Source: Alcaligenes sp. SDU_A2
Lineage (GTDB): Bacteria > Pseudomonadota > Gammaproteobacteria > Burkholderiales > Burkholderiaceae_B
Assembly: GCF_038237375.1 (NCBI RefSeq)
Contig: NZ_CP151273.1
Coordinates: forward strand, 682,001 to 746,000
Length of the DNA: 64,000 bases
Reading direction: 5' to 3'
A model generated the notes under the pieces. The model had not been told where the DNA came from, searched no databases, and saw only the letters and a program-made list of their open reading frames with translations. Every line of letters begins with the position of its first letter. Position 1 is the first letter of the stretch. Made by a program: the position numbers and the translations under genes. Of this stretch, positions 18,050 to 26,479 are shown piece by piece.

Positions 18050-18074
18050 GGGTGATTTTTTAAAGGCCGTCACA

Positions 18075-20186
18075 ATGGGTATCAACCAGCTAAAGTACCA
18101 GAAAACACGTGGCTGGGGCACGCCGCCTGCTTTCCAGCGCCCTTCATTGAGCGCTTTGCTGGTCTTGGCTGCCGGCCTGGCAGGCTGTGCGGGGGCGGAA
18201 GCGCCCAGGGCCCAGGCCAGCACGCCGGCACCATCGGTGGCGGCCGCGGCTCCGCTTGCACATGTGGCGCAGACACCGAAAGAAGCGGCGCGTCGCTGGG
18301 ATCGCTTGCCGCCGGTGCCGCCTGTGGCGCGCCAGGCTCTGATTGATGCCCGCGATGCCGTCAATGCCAAGCGTTGGAGTGCCCTGGATGCGCTTGCTCC
18401 GGTGGCGGCGGCCGATCCCGTCTTGGGTTCGTATGCAGAATATTGGCGTTTGCGTCGAATTTTGCAGGACGACGCCCAACCCGTACCCGATGCCCAGGTG
18501 CGCCTGTTTCTAGCCAGCAATCAGGACGAGTATCTGGCCAATCGCTTGAAGTCGGACTGGATCGTGGCGGCCGCCCGCGCCGGCAATTATCAGTTGGTGC
18601 GTGATTTATGGCCCGTGCAGGCACCGAATTCCATGGTCAAGTGTTCGGTGGCTTTGGCCCAGAACGTGGCTGGCGAACGCGTGAATGTGGCCGACGTGCT
18701 GGATTCGTTCTCGCCCAGTCGCGCGTGCTGGTCGGCGCTGGATCAGTTGTACGCCCGCAAAGTCGTGTCGGCCGCTCAGGTGCGCGGCTTGATGCGCGAG
18801 GCGCTGGAAAACGGCAAGCCTGAACAGGCCCGCCGCTTGGCGGCTATCGTTTTTACTGCGCCGCAAATGAAAGACTACACCGCCCTGATGGCTGCCCCGC
18901 AAAAGTGGCTGGACCAGCAGGCGGGGCGCAGCAATGTCAATCCGGAACTGGTGGCCTTGGCGTTGTCGCGTCTGGCCCGTGGCGACCGTGCCAAAGCCGC
19001 TGCGTATATCGATCGGACCTGGGCGGGCAAGATCCCCCAGGAAAATCTGAACTGGGTCTGGGGGCAGTTTGGTCTGGTCAGCGCCTTGCGCGTAGAAAAC
19101 GATGCTGCGCAGTGGTATCGCCGCTCGGGCCGCACACCCATGACCGATTACAACCATGCCTGGCAGGTCCGCGCCGAATTGCGGCAGGCCGACATTAATT
19201 GGAAGCAAGTGGCTGCCGCCATCAACAAGATGGGACCGGCTCAACGTGCCGAGCCGGTGTGGGTGTATTGGCATGCCCGCGCCCAACAGGCTTTGGGTCA
19301 TAAGGAACAGGCGCGCGCCGAATTTCAGTCCATCGTGGGCGACCTGAATTTCTATGGGCAGTTGGCCACTGAAGAACTAGGCCTGACCCTGGCCTTGCCG
19401 CCACAACCGGCACCACTGACGCCGCAGGATATGCAGGACGCGCGTACCAATGCCGGTTTGCTGCGGGCCGTGGAACTGTTCAAGCTGGGCTGGCGGCCCG
19501 AAGCCGTGCCCGAATGGAATTTTGCCTTGCGCGGCATGAGCGACCGCCAATTGCGTGCCGCTGCCGAGTTCGCCCGCGAGCAGCATATTTACGATCGGGT
19601 GGTCAATACATCTTTGCTGACCAAGAACGAGATCGACTTCAGCCAGCGCTTTATTGCGCCCTTCGAGGGCCGAGTCACGCAGCAGGCCCAGTCCATCAAT
19701 CTGGACCCAGCCTGGGTCTATGGGCTGATCCGCCAGGAGTCGCGCTTTATTACCGATGCGCGCTCGGGCGTGGGGGCGTCGGGCCTGATGCAGTTGATGC
19801 CGGCCACGGCCCGTTGGGTCGCCAAGAAGATCGATATGGCGGACTTCTCGCCGTCGCGCGTGAACGAGTTCGAAGTCAACACGGTGTTGGGCACCAATTA
19901 CCTGAATATGGTGCTGGGTCAGTTGGGCGGTTCGCAGGTACTGGCCTCGGCCGGTTACAACGCAGGCCCAGGGCGTCCTATTCAGTGGCGTTCGCGCCTG
20001 AACGGTACAGTGGAAGGCGCCATTTTTGCCGAGACCATTCCGTTTACGGAAACGCGTCTGTATGTCAAAAACGTATTGTCCAATGCCACGTACTATTCCA
20101 TGCTGTTCAGTGGTCAACCACAGTCGCTGAAGCAGCGCCTGGGTTCCATCGGCCCCAGTGGCGTTACGACTACGGCGCTACCCTAA
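18075..20186 (+). CDS. slt: Soluble-type lytic murein transglycosylase, lipoprotein-like (Slt70 family)
   Basis: Cleaves peptidoglycan glycan strands to 1,6-anhydromuropeptides. From the ATG at 18075 the product has 703 residues. It starts with a signal ending in LAAGLAGCAG, a probable lipobox, so it may be membrane-anchored; an upstream in-frame ATG exists at 18048. A long alpha-helical superhelix (about 80-520) precedes the C-terminal SLT domain. That domain carries catalytic E555 in GLIRQESRF, then SGLMQLMPATA and ASAGYNAGPGRPIQWR. It overlaps the cca start by one base (TAATG). Confidence 0.92.
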   Translation: MGINQLKYQKTRGWGTPPAFQRPSLSALLVLAAGLAGCAGAEAPRAQASTPAPSVAAAAPLAHVAQTPKEAARRWDRLPPVPPVARQALIDARDAVNAKRWSALDALAPVAAADPVLGSYAEYWRLRRILQDDAQPVPDAQVRLFLASNQDEYLANRLKSDWIVAAARAGNYQLVRDLWPVQAPNSMVKCSVALAQNVAGERVNVADVLDSFSPSRACWSALDQLYARKVVSAAQVRGLMREALENGKPEQARRLAAIVFTAPQMKDYTALMAAPQKWLDQQAGRSNVNPELVALALSRLARGDRAKAAAYIDRTWAGKIPQENLNWVWGQFGLVSALRVENDAAQWYRRSGRTPMTDYNHAWQVRAELRQADINWKQVAAAINKMGPAQRAEPVWVYWHARAQQALGHKEQARAEFQSIVGDLNFYGQLATEELGLTLALPPQPAPLTPQDMQDARTNAGLLRAVELFKLGWRPEAVPEWNFALRGMSDRQLRAAAEFAREQHIYDRVVNTSLLTKNEIDFSQRFIAPFEGRVTQQAQSINLDPAWVYGLIRQESRFITDARSGVGASGLMQLMPATARWVAKKIDMADFSPSRVNEFEVNTVLGTNYLNMVLGQLGGSQVLASAGYNAGPGRPIQWRSRLNGTVEGAIFAETIPFTETRLYVKNVLSNATYYSMLFSGQPQSLKQRLGSIGPSGVTTTALP

Positions 20187-21340
20187 TGGTCGATGTTGTG
20201 CTGGATGCGCGTCGGCAGGCGGCCTTGGCCGCCATTATGGGGCATCCCGACCCGGTGCTGGACGGATTGGACGTGTATGTCGTGGGGGGGGCGGTGCGCG
20301 ATGCGCTCCTGGATTTGCCGGCCGGCGACCGGGACTGGGTGGTAGTCGGTGCGCGTCCCGAAGACTTGGCGGCGCGGGGCTTTGTGCCGGTGGGTGGGGA
20401 TTTTCCTGTTTTCCTGAATCCGCGCACCAAAGAAGAGTTCGCTCTGGCCCGTACAGAGCGTAAGTCCGGCCGGGGCTATAAAGGCTTTACTTTTTATACC
20501 GGCACCGACGTCACACTGGCCGACGATCTGCAACGGCGGGATCTGACCATCAATGCAATGGCGGTGGACAGGCAAGGATGCTTGCACGATCCCCTGAATG
20601 GTTTGGCAGACCTGCAGGCGCGGTTGTTGCGGCATGTGGGCACGGCGTTCAGCGAAGACCCTGTTCGCTTGTTGCGGCTGGCACGTTTTGCCGCCCGTTT
20701 CACGCAGTTTCAGGTGGCCGATGACACCTGGGCGCTGGCGCGCGCGCTGGTCGAACAGGGCGAGGTCGATGAACTGGTGCCCGAACGTGTTTACATGGAA
20801 TTGGTCAAGGGCCTGGCGGCGGCGCGTCCGGCCCGTATGTTCGAGATATTGCGGGAAGTGGGCGCGCTGGCGCGAGTCATGCCGGGCCTGACCTATACCG
20901 ATGCTATCGGCGAACGCGTGCAGACCGCCTGTGATCGCGGCCTGCCCTTACCGGGGCGCTTTGCCGTCTTATGCCATCTTTCGCGCAAACCGGCCGATGT
21001 AGCCGAACAGATCCGTGCGCCTTCCGAATGGAGAGATCAGGCTCGTTTGTTGCCTTTGCTGCTGGATAGCGTGGCTTTGCCGAACCCGCGTGCCCAGGTC
21101 GAACCGGCTCTGGCCTTGATGGAACAACTTGATGCCTTGCGTAAACCAGCACGCTTTGCCGAACTGTTGGCCGCTGCTGCGTGCTTGCAGGAGGTGCCGG
21201 TGGACGATTGGGAATATCTGCGCCACGTAATGGCGGCCGTGGATGCCGGGGCTGTCGCCGCGCAGTATAAGAGCGATCCTTCACAGATCCGCGACGCCGT
21301 ACGGGCGGCGCGGCTGCAGGCGATGCATAGCGCGGCTTGA
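20186..21340 (+). CDS. cca: CCA tRNA nucleotidyltransferase without an intact HD domain
   Basis: Adds or repairs the 3' CCA of tRNAs. The 384-residue product has the class II nucleotidyltransferase head (VYVVGGAVRDALL, GDRDWVVVG with the catalytic acidic pair), KEEFALARTERKSGRGYKGF, RRDLTINAMAV and EDPVRLLRLARFAARF. In E. coli the C-terminal half carries an HD phosphohydrolase. Here the equivalent stretch reads FAVLCHLSRK where HD-containing homologues have a CHDLGK-like motif, so the phosphatase/phosphodiesterase site looks degenerate and the gene is shorter. The start overlaps the slt stop by one base; an internal ATG (MGHPDPVLDG) is a possible alternative. Confidence 0.92.
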   Translation: MVDVVLDARRQAALAAIMGHPDPVLDGLDVYVVGGAVRDALLDLPAGDRDWVVVGARPEDLAARGFVPVGGDFPVFLNPRTKEEFALARTERKSGRGYKGFTFYTGTDVTLADDLQRRDLTINAMAVDRQGCLHDPLNGLADLQARLLRHVGTAFSEDPVRLLRLARFAARFTQFQVADDTWALARALVEQGEVDELVPERVYMELVKGLAAARPARMFEILREVGALARVMPGLTYTDAIGERVQTACDRGLPLPGRFAVLCHLSRKPADVAEQIRAPSEWRDQARLLPLLLDSVALPNPRAQVEPALALMEQLDALRKPARFAELLAAAACLQEVPVDDWEYLRHVMAAVDAGAVAAQYKSDPSQIRDAVRAARLQAMHSAA

Positions 21341-21423
21341 AGCTGTTTTGGGGCCTCTGTCGCCAAGGTAGCCTGCTTTGGCAGGGGCAATGGCGCAGTC
21401 TAGCTTTTAATGGTTGAGCAGCG

Positions 21424-22020
21424 ATGAAGCTATATACCTATCCAAAAAGTAGGTCTTTCAGGGTTGTGTGGCTCTTGGAAGAAATGGGGATGCATTATGA
21501 AACGGTCAAGGTTGATATTTTCGACCCGGATTCGTGCATCAAGACCTTGCATCCAAGGGGCCAGGTTCCATTTCTGGTCGACGGTGATGTGTCTGTGGCA
21601 GAGACCTTGGCCATCTGCCTGTATATCGTCGAAAAGCAGGCTCCCACGTTACTGTATCCGGTTGATGCCGTACAGCGGGCAGCAGTTCATAGCTGCTTGA
21701 GTTATACGCTGACCGATCTGGAGTCGCCGGTGTGGAATTTGCTCAAACAGCAGGTTTTCGTGCCGCAGGACAAAAGAAACCCAGGCTTGATTGCGTATTC
21801 GCAGCAGGAAGCCAATAAAGCGGTCGGGCAGGTCACGCTGCCCGATAGTAGCGAATGGATCGCAGGTCCACACTTTACGCTGGCCGATATTTTCATGACG
21901 CATACTTTGTTATGGGCCAAAGCGTGCGGTATTGCGATTCGCCCTGATATGGCCGACTACTTGGACAGGGCCATGAGCCGTCCTGCCTATCTGCGCGCGC
22001 AGGACAGAAACAATCAATAA
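21424..22020 (+). CDS. Glutathione S-transferase family protein
   Basis: A cytosolic GST-like protein of 198 residues. The N-terminal thioredoxin-fold half contains MKLYTYPKSRSFRVVWLLEEMGMHYE, RGQVPFLVDGD and the glutathione-contacting VAETLAICLYI (E-[ST] motif replaced by AET). The C-terminal helical half contains WIAGPHFTLADIFMTHTLLWA, with the conserved Asp of the GST N-capping box. Substrate is unknown. It stands alone between cca and a convergent methyltransferase gene; a short perfect hairpin (22034-22052) lies between the two 3' ends. Confidence 0.85.
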   Translation: MKLYTYPKSRSFRVVWLLEEMGMHYETVKVDIFDPDSCIKTLHPRGQVPFLVDGDVSVAETLAICLYIVEKQAPTLLYPVDAVQRAAVHSCLSYTLTDLESPVWNLLKQQVFVPQDKRNPGLIAYSQQEANKAVGQVTLPDSSEWIAGPHFTLADIFMTHTLLWAKACGIAIRPDMADYLDRAMSRPAYLRAQDRNNQ

Positions 22021-22052
22021 GCAGGTGCCTGTCGTGGGCGTCAAACGCCCAC

Positions 22053-23267
22053 TTACAGCCTGTCGCGCCGGTCGCCGCTCAGGGTGCCTAGCAGCGGCGT
22101 CGTCATATGGCGGCCTACCAGCAGCACTTTGAACAGTTCGCCCATTTCGGCTTCGGACAAGAGCTTGTTGGCCGAGGACATGGTGTGTGCCCACTGCTGC
22201 TGGACAGCGGGCGTATTATCGGCGGGCGGACTGGCCAGATAATTCGCAATGCCGCAGTTCATCAAAAAGCGTGCCTGTGTGGTGTAGCCCAGCACATCCA
22301 ACCCGCCTTCCAGCGCAGCATCGGCCATCGCGGTAAAGTCCACGTGCGTGGTGATGTCCTGCAGGCCCGCCAATACCAGTGGTTGCGCATGCGCCAGGTG
22401 GCGAAAGTGGCACATCAGCGTGCCTTGATCCCGCTGCGGGTGATAGTACTCGTGGCGGGGGAAGCCATAGTCCACCAGAATGGCTGCACCCCTGCTTAGC
22501 CAGGTTCCCATGCTGCGCATCCAGGCTTCAGCCTGCAGATTGATTTCCGATAGATAGAAGGGTTGGGGCTCCAGCCGTTCGGCCACCAGAAGCGCCAGAT
22601 GCTCCGGTGCCGGACGGGTCGCCAGATAGAAGGGGGCGGGCAGGCCGCGTGCCGTTGTCTGGTCGGCGGCAATCACGCCGACTTCCAGCACCTGGCCATC
22701 CTGGCCGAAGGTAAACAGGCTGGCCGGCATGGCGTCCAGCACCTCGTTGGCGATGACACAGCCTTTGAAGTCGTCCGGCGTGCGGTCCAGCCATTGGATG
22801 TGCGCGCGTAGCGGAGCCAGACGCTGCTGCTGGCGTTCGCGCAAGTCTGGCGAGACTTCCAGAATAGAGTATTCCGGCTCGATGCCTTGCTGGCGCAGCT
22901 CGGTAATCAGTGCCTGGGCCAATGCGCCGCTGCCAGCGCCAAATTCCAGAATGGCAACCGACTGGCTGTCGTGCAGGATCTGGGATACCTGACGACTGAG
23001 TGTTTGGGCGAATAGGGACGACAGTTCCGGGGCCGTCGTAAAGTCGCCGGTTGGCAGATTGCTGCCGAACTTGGTGCTGCCGCCGGTGTAGTAGCCCAGC
23101 TCGGGCGCGTACAGGGCCTGATGCATCCATTGGTCGAAAGGCAGGAAACCGCCGGCGCGTTCGATATGACCCAGCAACGCGGCGTTGACCTGATCCAGGT
23201 GCGTCTTGAGCTCGTCCGACAGAGGCGGCAGGCCGTGTGGCAGGGCAGGGGCGGACAATACATTCAT
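22053..23267 (-). CDS. SAM-dependent methyltransferase, MidA/NDUFAF7 (DUF185) family
   Basis: From the ATG at 23267 (MNVLSAPALPHG) the product has 404 residues. It shows family marks: GFLPFDQWMHQALYAPELGYYTGG, the SAM-binding loop ILEFGAGSGALAQAL, IANEVLDAMPASLF, and WLSRGAAILVDYGFPRHEYYHPQRDQGTLMCHFRH. The eukaryotic relative NDUFAF7 methylates an arginine of complex I; the bacterial substrate is not known. Its start is 4 bases beyond the stop of a small membrane protein gene, so the two form an operon. Longer in-frame starts up to 23330 exist but would overlap that gene. Confidence 0.88.
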   Translation of the reverse strand: MNVLSAPALPHGLPPLSDELKTHLDQVNAALLGHIERAGGFLPFDQWMHQALYAPELGYYTGGSTKFGSNLPTGDFTTAPELSSLFAQTLSRQVSQILHDSQSVAILEFGAGSGALAQALITELRQQGIEPEYSILEVSPDLRERQQQRLAPLRAHIQWLDRTPDDFKGCVIANEVLDAMPASLFTFGQDGQVLEVGVIAADQTTARGLPAPFYLATRPAPEHLALLVAERLEPQPFYLSEINLQAEAWMRSMGTWLSRGAAILVDYGFPRHEYYHPQRDQGTLMCHFRHLAHAQPLVLAGLQDITTHVDFTAMADAALEGGLDVLGYTTQARFLMNCGIANYLASPPADNTPAVQQQWAHTMSSANKLLSEAEMGELFKVLLVGRHMTTPLLGTLSGDRRDRL

Positions 23268-23271
23268 GGCG

Positions 23272-23481
23272 TCAGTCGGGGGTGTCGTTGGGGGGCGTGC
23301 GGACATCGGCGTTGCCTGTGTCCCGGTCACGGGACAGTTGCTGCAAGGTGCGCACCATGCCCACCAGCATGCTGATCAGGATGGATGCCGAGGCGGCCAG
23401 GATGAAATTGCCGAAAATAATCCACAGGGGCAAGCAAAGCACGGCCATCAGCAGCACGGGTTTGCGCAGCAAGGTATTCAT
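23272..23481 (-). CDS. Small membrane protein, unknown function
   Basis: A predicted product of 69 residues (MNTLLRKPVLLMAVLCLPLW...) with two hydrophobic segments (about 8-20 and 22-42) and a polar, Asp/Thr-rich tail. No family is recognised. It is supported by its tight 4-base spacing to the following methyltransferase gene and a membrane-protein composition unlike a chance frame. Confidence 0.6.
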   Translation of the reverse strand: MNTLLRKPVLLMAVLCLPLWIIFGNFILAASASILISMLVGMVRTLQQLSRDRDTGNADVRTPPNDTPD

Positions 23482-23601
23482 ACGCCGTTGGAAAAGAAGA
23501 TAGGAATGGCCACGATTGTAGCCCAGGCAGGATCGTATTCCGATCATAGGGGAGGCTGGGCTACCATGAGCGTTTTATCCGGTTGCAGAGGAATCAGGAC
23601 A

Positions 23602-24174
23602 ATGAAAGACACAGGACAGCCCAGCGAGTGGATGCGTAAATGGGCCCATCTGGCCGCCAATCCCGGCACGGTGCTGGATGTGGCCTGCGGGCGCGGGCGC
23701 AATGCTTCCTGGCTGGCGCAGCGCGGGCATACCGTCATCGGGGTGGATCGCGACCCCGATGCCGTTGCTGCCAGCGCGCCCTATGGCGAAATCGTTCAGG
23801 CAGATATAGAAAATGGCCCGTGGCCCTTTGCAGGGCGGCGTTTTAACGCGGTCGTGGTCACCAAGTATCTGTGGCGGCCATTAATGCCGACGATTCTGGA
23901 AAGCCTGGAGCCGGGTGGCGTGCTGATCTATGAAACCTTCGGAGTGGGCAACGAGCACTACAACACGCCGCGCAACCCCGACTTTTTACTGCAGCCCGGC
24001 GAATTGCTGCGTTGGTGCGCCGATCTGGACATCGTGGCCTACGAACACGGCTTTCAGGCCAGTCCAGACCATATCGTGCAACGCATCGTGGCCGTGCGCC
24101 CGCACGACGACGGTAGCTCGTTCAGCCGCTACCCGATCAACCCAGGCGAAACGGCGGGTAGTGTGTGTAAATAA
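23602..24174 (+). CDS. Class I SAM-dependent methyltransferase
   Basis: A small methyltransferase of 190 residues. SAM motif I is TVLDVACGRGRNASWLAQRGHTV, followed by the acidic end of strand 2 (VIGVDRDP), the motif II region RRFNAVVVTKYLWRPL and LEPGGVLIYETFGVGNE. It resembles TehB/YjhP-like small-molecule methyltransferases; the substrate is unknown. I chose the ATG at 23602 with GAGGAA ~8 bases upstream; an in-frame ATG at 23566 is possible. Soon after its stop a T-rich sequence holds the first composite repeat element. Confidence 0.85.
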   Translation: MKDTGQPSEWMRKWAHLAANPGTVLDVACGRGRNASWLAQRGHTVIGVDRDPDAVAASAPYGEIVQADIENGPWPFAGRRFNAVVVTKYLWRPLMPTILESLEPGGVLIYETFGVGNEHYNTPRNPDFLLQPGELLRWCADLDIVAYEHGFQASPDHIVQRIVAVRPHDDGSSFSRYPINPGETAGSVCK

Positions 24175-24257
24175 CGATTAAGTAATGCTAAAAAGGCTGA
24201 TTCTGGCTTTTTTATGGCTCCTCGAGAAATTTCGGGGATTTCTTCGTATTGCTTGGT

Positions 24258-24553
24258 CCGTTTGGGCCAAGCAGAGAGAACCCTGGGTTCTCACCAGGCC
24301 GACCCTAGCAGGTCGGCTTGGCTGGGTCCTTCGCCCGCGCTATGCGCGGGTTCCCTGGTCAGGATACCGGGGCGGGCGGAGCGTGAACTCGCAGGGTGAT
24401 TCGTCCACTGGACGAATCACAAGCGCCCTGCTCGAACAGCACGCCCCTTGCCTCCCGCCCCGGCATCCCGCCTGCGGCGAAGGTCCTGATTCGCCCGCCG
24501 GCCGGCTAGGGTCGGCCTGGCGAGAACAGCACCGCTGTGCTTGGCCCAAACGG
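24258..24553 (+). repeat. Structured palindromic arm A
   Basis: Nested stems. P1 is a perfect 16-bp pair (24258-24273 with 24538-24553). P2 is 22 of 23 bp paired (24287-24309 with 24505-24527). P3 is CCGGGGCGGG (24367-24376) with 24454-24463. P4 is GCAGG/CCTGC. P5 is an 11-bp hairpin GTGATTCGTCC-ACT-GGACGAATCAC (24396-24420). Conserved unpaired blocks shared with the other three arms are TGAACTC before P4, AAGCGCC after P5, TCGAACAG after P4, CCCTGGTC before P3 and TTGCCTCCC. Confidence 0.8.
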
Positions 24554-24651
24554 CGGGACGTCCGTGTACGCTGTACAAGATAGCAGCCATACGCGGAATG
24601 TTCCGTTGGGTATGAATACCTATAGCCGGGGCGATGTCATTGGTGTTTTGA

Positions 24652-24885
24652 GCCGTTCAAGGCACAGCACGCTTGGATGGGGCGGGTCGGATGGCTTGCC
24701 GCAGGCGGGGCACGGGGACGGGGTGCAAGCGTCGTTCTGTTTGACGGCGGCGCTTGTTGCTTGTCCGGCGGACAAGCAACCCGCCGGAGTTAACGATGCG
24801 CCCGGCCATGCGCCCCGACCAGGGCACCGGCGCAACGCGCCGGCAAGCCATCAGCCCTGTCCAAGCGTGCTGTGCCTTGAACGGC
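24652..24885 (-). repeat. Structured palindromic arm B (opposite orientation to A)
   Basis: The same architecture as arm A on the other strand. P1 is a perfect 26-bp pair (24652-24677 with 24860-24885). P2 is GATGGCTTGCCG (24690-24701) with 24841-24852. P5 is an 11-bp hairpin with a 3-base loop (24756-24780). Stem sequences differ from the other arms while pairing is kept. The conserved single-stranded blocks (TTAACTC, AAGCGCC, TCAAACAG) are present on the minus strand. Confidence 0.8.
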
Positions 24886-24955
24886 GTCTTCAAAAAGCCA
24901 GTTTGTCATCGACTGGGTAAACTGGTTCCCGAAATGCTTCGAAGAACCTTTTTTA

Positions 24956-25383
24956 TTAAACTCGGATGTCTACGCCAATGGTTTTTCCTTGGTGGTGTTG
25001 CATGAGATTGATTGCGGCTTCTAGCATTTTTAGAGTTGTTGTGTCGTTTTTTAGCCGTGCGTTTTTTATTCCTTCTTGTGCCTTTTCTAGAAAATCAATT
25101 TTGGCCACGCCTGTTTTTTTGCTATTGTTTTCAGCGGGAATGTTGATTGTCATTGCCATGAAAGGTCGGCTTTCATCGAGTGATAGATCGCCATTGCGGA
25201 TTTTTGTGTTCATCCAAGCTTGCAGCTCGTCGATGGTCATGCTGCTGAAGTCAGTTGTTTTTGCGGATGCTGTTTGTGGTTTTTTGCTTGCTTCTTCTGC
25301 CTTTGCGGGCGGCTCTACGTGATTGCGGTTTTTTTTGTATGCTGAGCGTCAAATGCAGGGCTGGCTGTTGTTCCTATTTTCAT
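24956..25383 (-). CDS. Small hypothetical protein, frame broken at an A8 run
   Basis: A strong ribosome site AGGAG (25389-25393) lies 5 bases before an ATG at 25383 (MKIGTTASPAFDAQHTKK). That frame stops soon after a run of eight A on the coding strand (25329-25336). In the adjacent frame an open sequence continues (NRNHVEPPAKAEEASKKPQ...MTIDELQAWMNTKIRNGDLSLDE...GKTIGVDIRV). Nine A would join them into a 142-residue, lysine-rich soluble protein. As sequenced, only the downstream 94 residues from the ATG at 25240 form an uninterrupted frame. No family recognised. AT content is high. The stop codon shares one base with the right 8-bp repeat of composite element 1. Confidence 0.6.
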
Positions 25384-25560
25384 ATTTTCTCCTAGGCTGG
25401 CATTGCAAATTTTCAGTGTTAATAATATACCTTTTGTTTTTCTTGTTTTTCTTGTTTTTTTTTGATTTTATTGTGCTGTAATATTTTATTTTTCTTTCAA
25501 TTATTTATAAAATTTATTATTTTTGTCGATTTTTGATGGTTTTTCTCTTTTTCTGTGGTT

Positions 25561-26367
25561 TTATAATAAATAGCTACGCACCAGCATAGAAACAGCCACA
25601 ACGACAGTCAGCAGGGAAAATCCTTGCTGTAGCCGATCGGACGGAATGCGGGGGGCCAGTTGGCGACCCAGGGCCATGCCGGCCATGGCGGCGGCTACGA
25701 AGACCCAGCCGCTGCTCGGAATACGCGCGCCGTGGGCCAGGCTGATGGCCGAGGCGCTTAGAGAGATCAATGCGATCAGCATCAGGGATGTGGCCACGAT
25801 GCTGTGCATGCTCAGGTTGCTGAAGCGTTTGAGCGCGGGCACGATCAGAAATCCTCCGCCTACGCCCAGCATGCCCGAAAACAAGCCCGCCAGCGCGCCG
25901 ATGGCCGCCAGCGTGGCGGTGCTGGCACCCGTCCAGCGCAGGCGGCCCGTATCGGGGTTCAGCCGGCAGGGGGGCTGGTGCGGGGTGTCGGCCGTCGGGC
26001 GGCGTAGCATCTTGCTGGCGATCCACAGCATGATGGCGGCAAACAGCGTAACCAGCAGTTTCTCGGGTAAAGCGTGACTGATGCGTATGCCGGCCGAGGT
26101 CAGCAAGGCACCAGCCACCGCCATAAAAATGGCGGCCCGATAGCGCACAATGTGTTTATGCAGGCCATCGAGCGCGCCCACCAGGGCGGCGGCACCCACC
26201 GCCAGCAGCGCGACCGGCGTGGCCGCCGTCATGCTGTAACCAAGGCCCAGCACCAGGGCGGGAACGGCCAGAATGCCGCCGCCTGCGCCAGTTAATCCCA
26301 GCGACAAGCCGGTCAGCATGCCCAAAACAATAGCAAGCACCATATAGCCAGCGCCACGGACCAGCAT
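25561..26367 (-). CDS. Sulfite exporter TauE/SafE family membrane protein
   Basis: A 268-residue inner-membrane protein with about eight hydrophobic segments arranged as two homologous halves. Each half has the glycine-rich family motif, GLTGAGGGILAVPALV near residue 26 and GMLGVGGGFLIVPALK near 180. Members export sulfite, sulfoacetate or other anions; the substrate here cannot be read. Its 5' flank (26368-26479) also serves the 3' side of ppc. Its 3' flank is an AT-rich spacer (25384-25560) containing three TTTTTCTTG direct repeats and no gene. Confidence 0.88.
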   Translation of the reverse strand: MLVRGAGYMVLAIVLGMLTGLSLGLTGAGGGILAVPALVLGLGYSMTAATPVALLAVGAAALVGALDGLHKHIVRYRAAIFMAVAGALLTSAGIRISHALPEKLLVTLFAAIMLWIASKMLRRPTADTPHQPPCRLNPDTGRLRWTGASTATLAAIGALAGLFSGMLGVGGGFLIVPALKRFSNLSMHSIVATSLMLIALISLSASAISLAHGARIPSSGWVFVAAAMAGMALGRQLAPRIPSDRLQQGFSLLTVVVAVSMLVRSYLL

Positions 26368-26479
26368 GGGCTGATCCGTGTGCGTCCAAAAGAAGAGTTT
26401 CGATCTACCGATTGTACTCTCTTAACTTCTTTTGGAAATTAGCTTATTTCTAATAATTATAATGGTGCGTGATAATCCG

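Larger units (their letters stand above)
24216..24948. mobile_element. MITE-like composite element 1 with ISL3-type ends
   Basis: A 733-bp element with no credible gene. It is bounded by imperfect inverted ends GGCTCCTCGAGAAATTTCGG (left) and, read from the other strand, GGTTCTTCGAAGCATTTCGG (right). An identical 8-bp sequence TTTTTTAT abuts both ends (24208-24215 and 24949-24956), consistent with a target-site duplication. Inside are two structured arms in opposite orientation (24258-24553 and 24652-24885) and a ~100-bp spacer. A second copy of the whole arrangement is at 61529-62215. The end sequence and 8-bp duplication resemble the ISL3 transposase family, so it may be a non-autonomous relative. 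It separates two convergent genes and its right flank touches the stop codon of the one at 24956. Confidence 0.7.

Noticed and set aside
19514-20185. Long upstream extension of the cca frame
   Set aside because: It runs antiparallel in frame sense through the conserved SLT domain of the transglycosylase; the conserved CCA-enzyme sequence starts only at 20186.
24258-24553. Structured arms as integron attC sites
   Set aside because: The arms contain GTTAAC-like strings, but not paired RYYYAAC/GTTRRRY ends, and there is no integron integrase nearby; arm size and conserved loops also differ.
24657-24893. Arg-rich open frames inside the repeat elements (similar-looking peptides in both)
   Set aside because: Frame similarity follows from the conserved DNA structure; the P1 and P3 parts are unrelated at the protein level and no ribosome sites precede the starts.
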